Source: Streptomyces sp. SID10853
GTDB lineage: Bacteria; Actinomycetota; Actinomycetes; Streptomycetales; Streptomycetaceae
Length of the DNA: 48,362 bases
Reading direction: 5' to 3'
NCBI RefSeq assembly: GCF_010548145.1
Contig: NZ_JAAGLN010000022.1
Location: forward strand, 1 to 48,362
Below the pieces are notes generated by a model. The model saw only the letters and a program-made list of their open reading frames with translations. It had not been told where the DNA came from and ran no database searches. Positions 7,719 through 15,584 of the stretch are shown one piece after another. A program made the position numbers and the translations under genes. How positions within the stretch are numbered: position 1 is the first letter of the stretch; each line of letters begins with the position of its first letter.

Positions 7719-8390
7719 TCAGTCAGCCGCCCCTTGTGGGCCGAGGTGGGAGCGGTGCCGGTCCACGATTCCTTCGACGATCCTCATCAGGCGGTCTCCC
7801 GTCTGATCGATGCTTCCGTTCTGTGTGCTGACCTGTGCCCCTTCCAGTACGAAGGTGATCTCGGCCGCGGCCTGTCCGGGGTCGGACATCTGGGCTTGGG
7901 TGCACATGCCGAGCAGCCTGCGGGCCTGGTGGGCCTTGTGGTCCTCGATCACCTGCCGTGCCGGATGAAGGCGGTCGGGCAGCTCGGCGAGGGAGTTGAT
8001 GAACGGACAGCCCCTGTACGAGAGCGACGGCAGCCCCTCGGCGATGAAGCGGGCCAGGCCGAGAATCTGCTCCTCGGGCCGGCCGGGGTATTCGGTCTCC
8101 ACGCGGTCGAAGGCCGCCCGATAGTCCGCGGCGACGATCCGCAGCCACTCCGCGACCAGCGCGTCCTTGGTCTCGAAGTGCCGGTAGATCGCCATTTTGG
8201 TGGTCTCGGCCCTGTCGGCGATCGTCTGGACCCCGACCTGCCGGATCCCTTCCCTCTGGAAGAGCTCTTCGGCCGCGTCGAGAATGCGCTCACGAGGCGG
8301 CAGCTTCGCCACTCTGCTCGGCCTTCTGAGGGTCGATGCCACGACTACTCCGTCACTCCGGTCGATCGTGCGGTTCACAACCTCTCCCAC
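7719..8390 (-). CDS. TetR family transcriptional regulator
   Basis: A TetR-type repressor of up to 223 residues. The N-terminal helix-turn-helix is visible as RILDAAEELFQREGIRQVGVQTIADRAETTKMAIYRHFETKDALV. A ligand-binding C-terminal region follows, with a CPFINSLAEL segment often seen in the TetR_C group with AcrR/YcdC-like members. The start is uncertain: the GTG at 8390 has no good ribosome site, and internal GTGs about 14-17 codons later would give a more usual N-terminus. It is divergent from an amidase gene, with a perfect dyad at 8410-8427 between them. It therefore probably represses both genes. The inducer is unknown. Confidence 0.87.
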   Translation of the reverse strand: MGEVVNRTIDRSDGVVVASTLRRPSRVAKLPPRERILDAAEELFQREGIRQVGVQTIADRAETTKMAIYRHFETKDALVAEWLRIVAADYRAAFDRVETEYPGRPEEQILGLARFIAEGLPSLSYRGCPFINSLAELPDRLHPARQVIEDHKAHQARRLLGMCTQAQMSDPGQAAAEITFVLEGAQVSTQNGSIDQTGDRLMRIVEGIVDRHRSHLGPQGAAD

Positions 8391-8409
8391 GGTACCAGCC
8401 CGACCCCCT

Positions 8410-8427
8410 CGATACCGTAGGGTATCG
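8410..8427. promoter_or_regulatory. TetR-type operator dyad
   Basis: CGATACC-GTAG-GGTATCG is a perfect 7-bp inverted repeat with a 4-nt centre, 19 nt upstream of the longest tetR start and 39 nt upstream of the amidase start. Its length and symmetry are typical of a TetR operator controlling a divergent promoter pair. Confidence 0.75.
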
Positions 8428-8466
8428 TCCGGGACTCATCGGTATTGTTCTGGTCAGGGAGTGGCA

Positions 8467-9918
8467 GTGAGGGTTTCTGAGTACGTGAGCTTCGACGCAG
8501 TCGGGCTGGCGGAGCTGGTGGCCAAGGGCGAGGTACTCCCCGCGGAGCTGGAGGCAGCCGCGCGCGAGGCGGTACGGGCAGTCGATCCGCGGATCAACGC
8601 CGTCGTGGAGACATGGCTGACCGACGACGAACCTGCCCCCGGCAGCGCACCACTGGCCGGCGTCCCCTTTCTGATCAAAGACATCGCGGTGGCCATGGCC
8701 GGGAGGCGAATGGAGCTGGGAAGCCGCCTGGCAGCCGGTAACGTCGCCCGCGCCGACTCCTCGCTGATGCAGCGCTTCCGGCGCGCGGGCCTCGTGACAT
8801 TCGGACGTACCGCGACACCGGAGATGGCGTACGGCATCTCGACGGAATCGGCGTTGTACGGCGCGACCCGCAACCCATGGGACCTGGAGCGCAGCGCGGG
8901 CGGATCCAGCGGAGGCGCGGCCGCCGCTGTCGCCGCCGGGGTGCTCCCGGTCGCCCATGGCACCGACGCCGCCGGATCGCTCCGCATCCCCGCCGCCTGC
9001 AACGGCCTCTTCGGGATCAAGCCCACCCGCGGCCGGGTGTCCATGGGGCCGGACGTCGACGAGGTCTTCAACGGCCTGGCGGTGCACGGCAGCGTCAGCC
9101 GCACCGTACGCGACAGTGCGGTACTGCTCGACCAGATACGCGGCCCGGAGCCGGGCGACCCCTACTTCGCCCAGCAGCCGTCACGGCCGTATGCGGAAGA
9201 AGTCACCCGTCATCCGGGCTCGTTGCGGATCGGTGTCCTCGCCCGAGCGTGGGGCGGACGCCGCACTACCGCCCCGGTGACCGACGCCCTCTCCCGCACC
9301 GTGCGGTTGCTCGAATCCCTCGGCCACCAAATGGAGGAGGCCGAAGTCGACCTCGGCGCCGACTGGGAGGAATTCGTCCTGGCCAATGCCCGGCTCATGA
9401 CGGTGAACCTCACCACCCTGGTCGACGGGCTGGCCGCCGCCTTCGGCCGTCCCATCGACTCCTCGACCCTTGAGCCGGCGACCCTCGCCGGTTACCACTA
9501 CGGGCAGCGGGTCGGCGGCGCGCAGTTCCACACGGCTCTCGCGATGCGGAACCGAGTCGCCCGAAGCCTGGCGCGGTACTTCGACGAGTACGACATCCTC
9601 CTCACGCCAACCCTGCCGGAGCCTCCCGTGTCTCTGGGCACTCATACGGAGGGTGTGGAGACACTGGACGGCCTCGGCTGGATCGAGCGCATCAACGACC
9701 TGTCGCCGTTCACCATGCCGTTCAACGTGGCAGGCACGCCCGCCGTCTCCGTACCCGTGACCGCCGACGCCGGGACGGGGCTCCCGGTCGGTATGCAGTT
9801 CGCCGCCGGATATGGCCTCGAAGGCCGGCTCTTCCGCCTCGCCGGACAACTCGAACAGGCGAGTCCGTGGTCAGACCGAACCCCCACGGTATGGGCAGGG
9901 AACCACCCAGCCCGCTGA
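8467..9918 (+). CDS. Amidase-signature family hydrolase
   Basis: A 483-residue amidase-signature enzyme that hydrolyses an amide to acid and ammonia or amine. The catalytic Lys71 (FLIKDIAV), cis-Ser147 (AGGSSGGA) and nucleophile Ser171 (GTDAAGSLRIPA) are all present, with the 24-residue Ser-Ser spacing of the family. The GTG at 8467 is preferred because AGGGA precedes it by six bases. The substrate is not clear; bacterial members act on fatty, aromatic or carbamoyl amides. It is divergent from tetR and probably repressed by it. The aldehyde dehydrogenase beyond is on the other strand and may not be part of the same unit. A second amidase of the same family (iacH) is in the auxin locus. Confidence 0.85.
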   Translation: MRVSEYVSFDAVGLAELVAKGEVLPAELEAAAREAVRAVDPRINAVVETWLTDDEPAPGSAPLAGVPFLIKDIAVAMAGRRMELGSRLAAGNVARADSSLMQRFRRAGLVTFGRTATPEMAYGISTESALYGATRNPWDLERSAGGSSGGAAAAVAAGVLPVAHGTDAAGSLRIPAACNGLFGIKPTRGRVSMGPDVDEVFNGLAVHGSVSRTVRDSAVLLDQIRGPEPGDPYFAQQPSRPYAEEVTRHPGSLRIGVLARAWGGRRTTAPVTDALSRTVRLLESLGHQMEEAEVDLGADWEEFVLANARLMTVNLTTLVDGLAAAFGRPIDSSTLEPATLAGYHYGQRVGGAQFHTALAMRNRVARSLARYFDEYDILLTPTLPEPPVSLGTHTEGVETLDGLGWIERINDLSPFTMPFNVAGTPAVSVPVTADAGTGLPVGMQFAAGYGLEGRLFRLAGQLEQASPWSDRTPTVWAGNHPAR

Positions 9919-10180
9919 AGAACGCTCCTGGCGCGCTACCGAGAGACATCGACGGACTGTTGCCGGTCACAGGACCGAGAACTCTCGCGGCGCACGGGAC
10001 GGGACGGATGTCCTCAGTGCCGAGGCGAAGCCGCGGGTATGCCGACCTCGGCGTTCAGCCGATCCACGACGCAGCCCACCGGCCCGGCCGGCGACGCCGC
10101 CGCCAAGCCCGCTCCCGCACCGGCCGTCACCGGCGACGAGCCACATCCCGGACATGAAGAGCACGGTCTGCAGCTGGAGG
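9919..10180. other. Convergent gap, no gene supported
   Basis: 262 bp between the amidase and aldehyde dehydrogenase 3' ends. Short open frames exist on both strands but are Arg/Gly-rich, lack ribosome sites and resemble no family I know. No clear hairpin was found by eye. It could hold a decayed gene, but I see no positive evidence for one. Confidence 0.5.
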
Positions 10181-11659
10181 CTAATAACTGATACAGGCCG
10201 AATGCCACTCCGTGTAGAAGTCCCACACCTCGGGCGAGCACTCCGGCGGGCCGTACTGCGACGCCTTCGATCCCACATGCGGCAGATGGGAGTACGCCCC
10301 GACGCCCGGCCGGTTCACATGGAGCATCCCGGCCTCGAACCGGTCGATCGCCTCGAACGCCCGCGACTGGGACGCCGTGAAGACGGTGCCCGACATCCCG
10401 TACTTCACCGAGTTCGCCACCGTCATCGCCTCGTCGAACCCGTCCGCGTCGATCACGGCCAGCACGGGCCCGAACACCTCCTCCTGCGCCAGCGAACTGT
10501 CCGCGGGCACATCGCGGATGACGGTCGGCTGGACGTAGCAGCCCTCGGGCAGATCCTCCCGTTCCTCCCGCTCCCCGCCGCACAGCACCTTGCCGCCGTC
10601 GAGCCGCGCTCCGGCGACGGCCGCCAGCGCCGCGTCCATCCGGGCGGTGTTGACGACCGGGCAGACCCGCGACGCGGGATCGTCGCCGGGCCCGACCCGC
10701 AGAGCTGCGACGCGTTCCACCAGCCGGTCGAGGAACTCCTCCCGCACCCGGACATCCACCACGGCCCGGCTCGTGGCCGAACACCGCTGGCCCGCCTGGC
10801 CGAAGGCGCCGTTCGCGACGGCGTCGACGGCCTTGCCGATGTCGGCGTCGTCGCAGACGATCAGCGCGTTCTTGCCGCCGAGTTCCAGCTGGGTACGGAG
10901 CAGCCGGTGCGCTCCGCCGCTGTGGATGGCGGTGCCGACCGGCAGCGAACCGGTGAAACTGATGCCCGCCACCGCCGGGTTGGCCACCAGGGCCTCGCCC
11001 GCGGCCGCGTCACCCTGCACCAGATTCAGTACCCCGTCGGGAACCCCGGCCTGCTGGAAGATCTCGACCAGCAGCGCCGATGTCAGGGGCGTCAGGGGGG
11101 ATGGCTTGAGCACCGCCGTGCACCCGGAGAGCAGCGCGGGCGCCACCTTCCACACCGGGATGGCCAGCGGGAAGTTCCACGGGGACACCAGCCCGACCAC
11201 CCCGATGGGCTTACGGAAGGTGTACGCGAAGGTGCGTTCCTCCTCGGCGGGTGCGGTCACCCCGCCGAGCAGCCGCGCCTGGCCCGCGGTGAAGTCGATG
11301 ACGGCCCGCGCCCTGGCCACTTCGCCGCGGGCTTCACTGAGCAGCTTGCCCTGCTCGCGGGTGATGGCGGCCGCGACCTCGGCGGCCCGCTCGCCGAGTA
11401 TGCGGCTCGCCGCCGTGAGATACCCGGCGCGCACGATAGGACCCCGGGCGCGCCAGCCGGGCAGCGCCGCGGCCGCCGCGTCCACCGCGTGATCCACGTC
11501 GACGCCGCCCGATTCGGTGAACTCGCCGATCACATCGGAGAGATCGGCGGGATCGATGTTCTCCCTGAGCTGTCCGGATTCCGCCGGCAGCCACTGCCCG
11601 TCGATGTAGTTGAGCCGAAGGTGCTGCGGAACCTGATTCCTCTGCGCAACGCTTGTCAT
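10181..11659 (-). CDS. NAD(P)-dependent aldehyde dehydrogenase
   Basis: A 492-residue aldehyde dehydrogenase-superfamily protein that oxidises an aldehyde to the acid. The catalytic Cys293 lies in GQAGQRCSATSR, the general base Glu259 in QLELGGKNA, the Rossmann region in SPWNFPLAIPVWK, and the late EEVFGPVLAV motif is present. Length is normal. Its ending (SYGPPECSPEVWDFYTEW) resembles the ketoglutarate-semialdehyde and benzaldehyde dehydrogenase groups. An AGGGGAGG site lies just before the ATG. The substrate is unknown. Because an aminophosphonate oxidase and phnA lie 2.7 kb away, phosphonoacetaldehyde dehydrogenase (PhnY) activity is possible but unproven. The gene is apparently monocistronic, preceded on its strand by the hairpin at 11819. 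Confidence 0.88.
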   Translation of the reverse strand: MTSVAQRNQVPQHLRLNYIDGQWLPAESGQLRENIDPADLSDVIGEFTESGGVDVDHAVDAAAAALPGWRARGPIVRAGYLTAASRILGERAAEVAAAITREQGKLLSEARGEVARARAVIDFTAGQARLLGGVTAPAEEERTFAYTFRKPIGVVGLVSPWNFPLAIPVWKVAPALLSGCTAVLKPSPLTPLTSALLVEIFQQAGVPDGVLNLVQGDAAAGEALVANPAVAGISFTGSLPVGTAIHSGGAHRLLRTQLELGGKNALIVCDDADIGKAVDAVANGAFGQAGQRCSATSRAVVDVRVREEFLDRLVERVAALRVGPGDDPASRVCPVVNTARMDAALAAVAGARLDGGKVLCGGEREEREDLPEGCYVQPTVIRDVPADSSLAQEEVFGPVLAVIDADGFDEAMTVANSVKYGMSGTVFTASQSRAFEAIDRFEAGMLHVNRPGVGAYSHLPHVGSKASQYGPPECSPEVWDFYTEWHSACISY

Positions 11660-11818
11660 GCCCTCCCCTTCGCTGGACCTGCCGGCGCCGCTGCCGGTCC
11701 TGGCCAGGCTCGCTCAGGGGACGGGCCGTCACAATGCGCGATTGGCGAATACGCCCGATAGCCGCCGCCTATCGGGTCACCGCGGGCCCTGCGCTGCTCT
11801 TCCTGTCCGGGCCGGTCC

Positions 11819-11857
11819 CTGAGGGCTGTCCCATAATCCCTGGCGGACAGCCCTCAG
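11819..11857 (-). terminator. Hairpin at the stop codon of the SRPBCC gene
   Basis: A perfect 13-bp stem (arms CTGAGGGCTGTCC and GGACAGCCCTCAG) with a 13-nt AT-richer loop. The stop codon of the minus-strand SRPBCC gene lies inside one arm. Probably a terminator. The arm and loop sequence also looks like an intergenic hairpin that I believe recurs in Streptomyces genomes, so it may be a copy of a dispersed element. Confidence 0.7.
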
Positions 11858-12369
11858 CCCGCCCGCTCCACGGTCCTGGCGAGGATGCCGAGCGTGGCAC
11901 GCAGCCCGGCTTCGGGGATGACCGGGAAGATGCCCTTGTCCCGGTAGCGCTCCTCGATCCCGCTCCAGTCGTAGTACGACGTGACGAGCGTCCCCGTCTC
12001 GCTGGGGCTGAGCCGGTAGCCGTACAGATGCCTGATCGGCGGCTGGATCGTCCCGGAGATCGTCCACTCGATCAGGGCGTCCTGCTCGAAGCGGGTGATG
12101 ATGACCGTGACGTCGTACTTGCCCATCGGGAAGTCGTTGAGCGCCTCCCGGTCCATGTGCACGAGGAAGGTGTCGTCCACCTTCCGCACGGGGTCGCCCT
12201 CCGCGGACTGGAGCATCCCGGAGCTGTCGATGGCCACCTGGCCCTGCGGGTCGCACAGCAGCGCGAACACCGCGGCGGGGCTTGCCGCGACCTCCCGCTG
12301 GACTTCGAAGCGTTCCGGGGGAGCTGTGGGCTCGGGGGAGTCTGAGGGGTCTGAGGGGGCTGTCGTCAT
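11854..12369 (-). CDS. SRPBCC (START-like) family protein
   Basis: A 171-residue protein with the helix-grip pattern of the SRPBCC/polyketide-cyclase-like superfamily. It has an initial strand FEVQREVAASPAAVFALLCDP, central strands KYDVTVIITRFEQDALIEWTISG, and a final long helix LRATLGILARTVERAG. These proteins bind hydrophobic ligands in a deep cavity; no catalytic motif or ligand can be read here. The first 20 residues are a low-complexity Ser/Pro/Glu/Thr tail. The ATG at 12369 is used; a GTG three codons earlier is possible. It lies downstream of the M81 peptidase gene on the same strand, but a 21-bp hairpin separates them, so it may be independently transcribed. Confidence 0.8.
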   Translation of the reverse strand: MTTAPSDPSDSPEPTAPPERFEVQREVAASPAAVFALLCDPQGQVAIDSSGMLQSAEGDPVRKVDDTFLVHMDREALNDFPMGKYDVTVIITRFEQDALIEWTISGTIQPPIRHLYGYRLSPSETGTLVTSYYDWSGIEERYRDKGIFPVIPEAGLRATLGILARTVERAG

Positions 12370-12405
12370 GGCCGCCACCGTACGGTGCGCGGGCCCGGCG
12401 CGGAA

Positions 12406-12452
12406 CGGCCCGGGGGTGGCGGACGATCACCTCGTCCGCCGCCCCCGGGCCG
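12406..12452 (-). terminator. Terminator after the M81 peptidase gene
   Basis: A 21-bp stem (arms 12406-12426 and 12432-12452, one G-U/T-G mismatch) with a 5-nt loop TCACC, starting 20 nt beyond the peptidase stop codon on the minus strand. One of the strongest hairpins in the window. Confidence 0.85.
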
Positions 12453-12471
12453 CCGTGTCCGTCCGCTCCGG

Positions 12472-14049
12472 TCAGAGCAGCACCGGCGTCAGGTCCGGGC
12501 CGCCCTCGCTCTCGTACGCGTCCTCGTCGAAGGGGTACAGCGGGCGCTCCACCCGGTGGTGGCCCAGACGCAGCAGATCCTGGTCGACGCCGCCGGGGGT
12601 GAGGGCCAGCAGCCAGTCGGCGGCCATGTCGTGCAGCTCCGGCTCCAGGTAGCCGATCTTCACGACGACCAGGTCGAAGGTGCGCGGGTCGATCCCCAGA
12701 CCGCCCTGCGCGGGGCCGGTGAAGTCGGCGACCGTGTGGAACGGCTTGCGCTGCCCGGTGACGACGACCGTGAGCCCGCCGACGGTGATCGCCGCGAGGT
12801 CGCAGCCCCGGTCGTACGCACCGCCCTCGGCCCGGTCCGTCTTGTCGGCGGCGCGCTGCAGGCCCGTCACCTCGCCGGTGATCTCGTACGGTCCGCCCTG
12901 GCTGGTGTCGACCTTGCCGCCGACGCCGACCGTGACGGTGGCACCGATCCCGGCCTCGAAGCAGGCGCGGACCGCGGCCGGGTCGGTGATACCGGGGTGG
13001 ACGGCGGTCACCCGGCCGGAGGCGATCTCCTCGTTCTCCAACAGCTTGCCGAGCATGTACGCGAGGTCGCCCGCGCCGCCGGCCGTCGGGTTGTCCCCGG
13101 AGTCGCTGATCAGGAACGGACGGCGGTCGGACGCCACCGCGGCCGCGACGCACTCCTCGGCGGTCCCGGTCGGGCCGACGAACTCGAAGTCGCGCCGGAC
13201 GTCCCAGTACTGGCGGGCCAGCGACTCGGCCTCGGCGGCGGCGAGTGCGGCGTCGTCACCGGTGACCACGATGGCCGCCTTGCAGCGGGGCTCGTCGGCC
13301 CAGGCGTATCCGACCCAGATCGCCGCGTCCACGATGCCGGGCTTCGCCTCGATCCCCGCGAGCCGCCCGTACAGCCCCTTGGCGGGTTCGAGCCGGGTGC
13401 TGGTCTTCTCGCCGGGCAGCAGGACGGGCACCTGTACCCAGGCGCGGTGCGGCCGGCGGTCGGCGGCGGGCAGCCGCAGCCGCTCGACCAGCTTGCGGGC
13501 CGCGCGCTCGCGGGTGTCCCAGGCGTCCTCGTGCGGGGCGAGCCGGTGCGCGGTGAGCAGCTCGACCGGCTCGGCGAAGCGGCGCGAGACATTGCCGTGC
13601 AGGTCCATCGCGGCGGACATCATCGGCCGTCCGGACGCCGGGTCCTCCGGGGTGCCCACCGCGTCGAGCGCGGCGCGCACGGCCTCGGTGAGATCGCCCT
13701 CGGCGTCGGTGAGGCCGATGACGCTCATCGCGCCGTGCAGGTCGTACACCATGCCGTCGAGGGGGCCCGCCGCCCGGATCCGGGTGACCAGCTCGTCCTT
13801 GAGCTGCAGATACGACTCCGCCTCGACGGGGCCGCCGGGCAGCGCGGTGGCGTGCAGCAGCGGGACCCACTCGACGTGCGCGCCGAGGTCGGACGCAGGC
13901 TGCGTCCAGGTGTATCGGTCCAGGAGGTCCTGGCCGCGGGTCTGACGGAAGTCGGCCACGGTGGAGCGGTGCGGACAGAAGGTGGACGACTCGATGCCGA
14001 TGCCGCCGATGGCTATGCGCAGACGGCGGGCGGGGGTGGCGGTGGTCAT
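12472..14049 (-). CDS. M81 family (MlrC-like) metallopeptidase
   Basis: A 525-residue protein of the M81/DUF1485 family, which includes the microcystin-degrading peptidase MlrC and is thought to be a zinc-dependent hydrolase of small or linear peptides. Visible family motifs are GGIGIESSTFCP at the N-terminus, YDLHGAM and MDLHGNVS. Further ones are the PHEDAWDTRERA segment with probable metal ligands and SDSGDNPTAGG in the second half. Length is close to family norm. The start has GGAGAG upstream. It sits next to a ROK repressor and is divergent from an oligopeptide ABC importer. This suggests that the importer brings in a peptide or peptide-like compound that this enzyme then cleaves in the cytoplasm (inference). 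Confidence 0.87.
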   Translation of the reverse strand: MTTATPARRLRIAIGGIGIESSTFCPHRSTVADFRQTRGQDLLDRYTWTQPASDLGAHVEWVPLLHATALPGGPVEAESYLQLKDELVTRIRAAGPLDGMVYDLHGAMSVIGLTDAEGDLTEAVRAALDAVGTPEDPASGRPMMSAAMDLHGNVSRRFAEPVELLTAHRLAPHEDAWDTRERAARKLVERLRLPAADRRPHRAWVQVPVLLPGEKTSTRLEPAKGLYGRLAGIEAKPGIVDAAIWVGYAWADEPRCKAAIVVTGDDAALAAAEAESLARQYWDVRRDFEFVGPTGTAEECVAAAVASDRRPFLISDSGDNPTAGGAGDLAYMLGKLLENEEIASGRVTAVHPGITDPAAVRACFEAGIGATVTVGVGGKVDTSQGGPYEITGEVTGLQRAADKTDRAEGGAYDRGCDLAAITVGGLTVVVTGQRKPFHTVADFTGPAQGGLGIDPRTFDLVVVKIGYLEPELHDMAADWLLALTPGGVDQDLLRLGHHRVERPLYPFDEDAYESEGGPDLTPVLL

Positions 14050-14131
14050 GTGGCGCTGCTCTCCGGGTTGCGGGTGGGGTGGTGGTACGGGGGCCGGGCC
14101 CGAGGGGTGCCGGGGCGCGGCGGGAGCCGGC

Positions 14132-15277
14132 TCAGGGCGCTTCGGCGTACGGCAGGCTGTCGCGCAGAGCCGTCAGCCCCGCGCCCAGCAGTCCGGCGTC
14201 GCGGCCGGAGACGGTGGTGGTGATTTCGAGCCCCGCCGTGGCCATGGGCAGGCAGCGCTCGTACAGGACGCCGCGGACCGCGGCCACCAGGGGCTCAGCC
14301 GACGCGAGCGCACCGCCCAGTACGACGGCCTGCGGGTTGAAGAAGTTGACGACGACGCTGAGCACGGTGCCGATGTGCCGGCCTGCCGCCCTGACGAGGG
14401 TGGTCGCCTGCGGGTCCCCGTCGGTCACCAGGCGCAGCAGTTCAGCCGTGCCGTCCACCGGGGTGCCGCCGCGGGCGAGTTCGCGCAGTACGGCCGCGCC
14501 GCTGGCGACGGTCTCCAGGCAGCCGATGTTCCCGCAGCTGCACGGGCGGTCCTCGGCGGCCTCGACCCGGACATGGCTGATGTCGCCCGCGCAGCCGTTG
14601 GCCCCGCGGTGCGGGCGGCCGGCGGAGATCACTCCGCAGCCGATGCCACGGCCCGCCTTGACCACGACGAGGTGCTGGAGTTCCGGCCTGGCCGACTGGT
14701 GCTCTCCGACGGCCATGAGGGTCGCGTCGTTGTCCACGACGACGGGCAGCCCGAGCCGGTCGGCGAGGACGTCGCGGAGCGGGAAGTTGTGCCAGCCCGG
14801 CATCCGGGAGGGGGTGAGCACCCGGCCGGCCCGCACATCGACCGGGCCGGGGAAGGCGATACCGACGCTCCGTACGGTGCGGCCCGCCGCGCGCTGGCGG
14901 TCGGCCAGCGCGGTCAGCCGCTCCACCAGCCAGTCGGCGGCCTGTTCCGGCCCCGCGGTGAGGTCGTGGCTGTGGTCGGCGGCGTCCCGGACCGTGCCGT
15001 CGGCGGAGACGGCCGCCAGCCTGCCGTGGTGCGAGCCGAGGTCGGCGGTCAGGGCCACACCCCCCTGCTCGGGGATGCGCAGCAGCCGGGGGCGCCGGCC
15101 GCCGCGGGACGCGCCCTCGCCCGACTCCGTGAGAAGCCCGGCCGCGACCAGCTCCTGCACACGGAGCGAGACGGTGGAGGCGGCCAGACCCAACTCCCGG
15201 ACCAGATCGGCCCGGGAGGACGCGGTGCCGGACGTGACCATGCGCAGAATCTGCTGGTTCGATGCGCTGTCCGTCAT
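14132..15277 (-). CDS. ROK family transcriptional repressor
   Basis: A 381-residue ROK-type repressor. The N-terminal winged helix is NQQILRMVTSGTASSRADLVRELGLAASTVSLRVQELVAAGLL. The sugar-kinase-like domain has LTADLGSHHGRLAAVSADG, VDNDATLMAVGE and the zinc motif CSCGNIGCLETVASG. ROK repressors bind sugars or sugar-related ligands. The ATG at 15277 is chosen over 15292 because GGGGAGACC precedes it. The gene overlaps nothing and is followed, after 82 nt, by the M81 peptidase gene on the same strand. It probably controls the divergent ABC importer through the repeated AACTTTC elements in the 307-bp intergenic region. Confidence 0.88.
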   Translation of the reverse strand: MTDSASNQQILRMVTSGTASSRADLVRELGLAASTVSLRVQELVAAGLLTESGEGASRGGRRPRLLRIPEQGGVALTADLGSHHGRLAAVSADGTVRDAADHSHDLTAGPEQAADWLVERLTALADRQRAAGRTVRSVGIAFPGPVDVRAGRVLTPSRMPGWHNFPLRDVLADRLGLPVVVDNDATLMAVGEHQSARPELQHLVVVKAGRGIGCGVISAGRPHRGANGCAGDISHVRVEAAEDRPCSCGNIGCLETVASGAAVLRELARGGTPVDGTAELLRLVTDGDPQATTLVRAAGRHIGTVLSVVVNFFNPQAVVLGGALASAEPLVAAVRGVLYERCLPMATAGLEITTTVSGRDAGLLGAGLTALRDSLPYAEAP

Positions 15278-15364
15278 TGGTCTCCCCGTCATCGCGCTCC
15301 TCGAACTGCTCTGTATGCCGTCGAGTTACTTCGATCTGTCAAAGCAAGTCTGTGGTGTCTCGAT

Positions 15365-15524
15365 GAAAGTTAGCGATCCGGGGGCAACTTTCGCCAGGGG
15401 TAACGGGAAAGTTTTCAGCAATTCCGTAGCGCAATATGGGACATAAGCTCCTAAAGACTCTAGGAAGGCTGCCCTTAGTCGAACATCTACTCTTGACTTA
15501 GTTTCGGCCACCGTCCTAACTTTC
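15365..15524. promoter_or_regulatory. Repeated GAAAGTT/AACTTTC elements in the ROK/ABC intergenic region
   Basis: The 307-bp divergent gap (15278-15584) is AT-richer than its surroundings. The heptamer GAAAGTT occurs at 15365 and 15407 and its complement AACTTTC at 15386 and 15518. The first three start exactly 21 bp apart, two helical turns, and 15365 and 15516 extend to GAAAGTTAG / CTAACTTTC. This pattern is best explained as an operator array for the adjacent ROK repressor. Plausible promoter-like AT-rich stretches lie around 15425-15505, but I cannot fix a start point. Confidence 0.6.
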
Positions 15525-15584
15525 AAGCATTCTCCAGCCGATGTTCACGTCGGCTCGCTGCTGGAACCCGATGGAGGCCCACCC

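Noticed and set aside
9967..10278. Possible decayed membrane-protein fragment (VISLQLQTVLFMSGMWLVAG) on the minus strand
   Set aside because: The hydrophobic run overlaps the end of the aldehyde dehydrogenase gene, is short, and the following sequence is Gly/Arg-rich; not enough to call a pseudogene.
9812..11761. A 649-codon plus-strand frame through the aldehyde dehydrogenase region
   Set aside because: Antisense to a dehydrogenase with intact catalytic residues; no ribosome site or recognised motif.
11854..12369. Polyketide cyclase belonging to a biosynthetic cluster
   Set aside because: SRPBCC proteins are diverse and no polyketide synthase, acyl carrier protein or tailoring genes are in the window.
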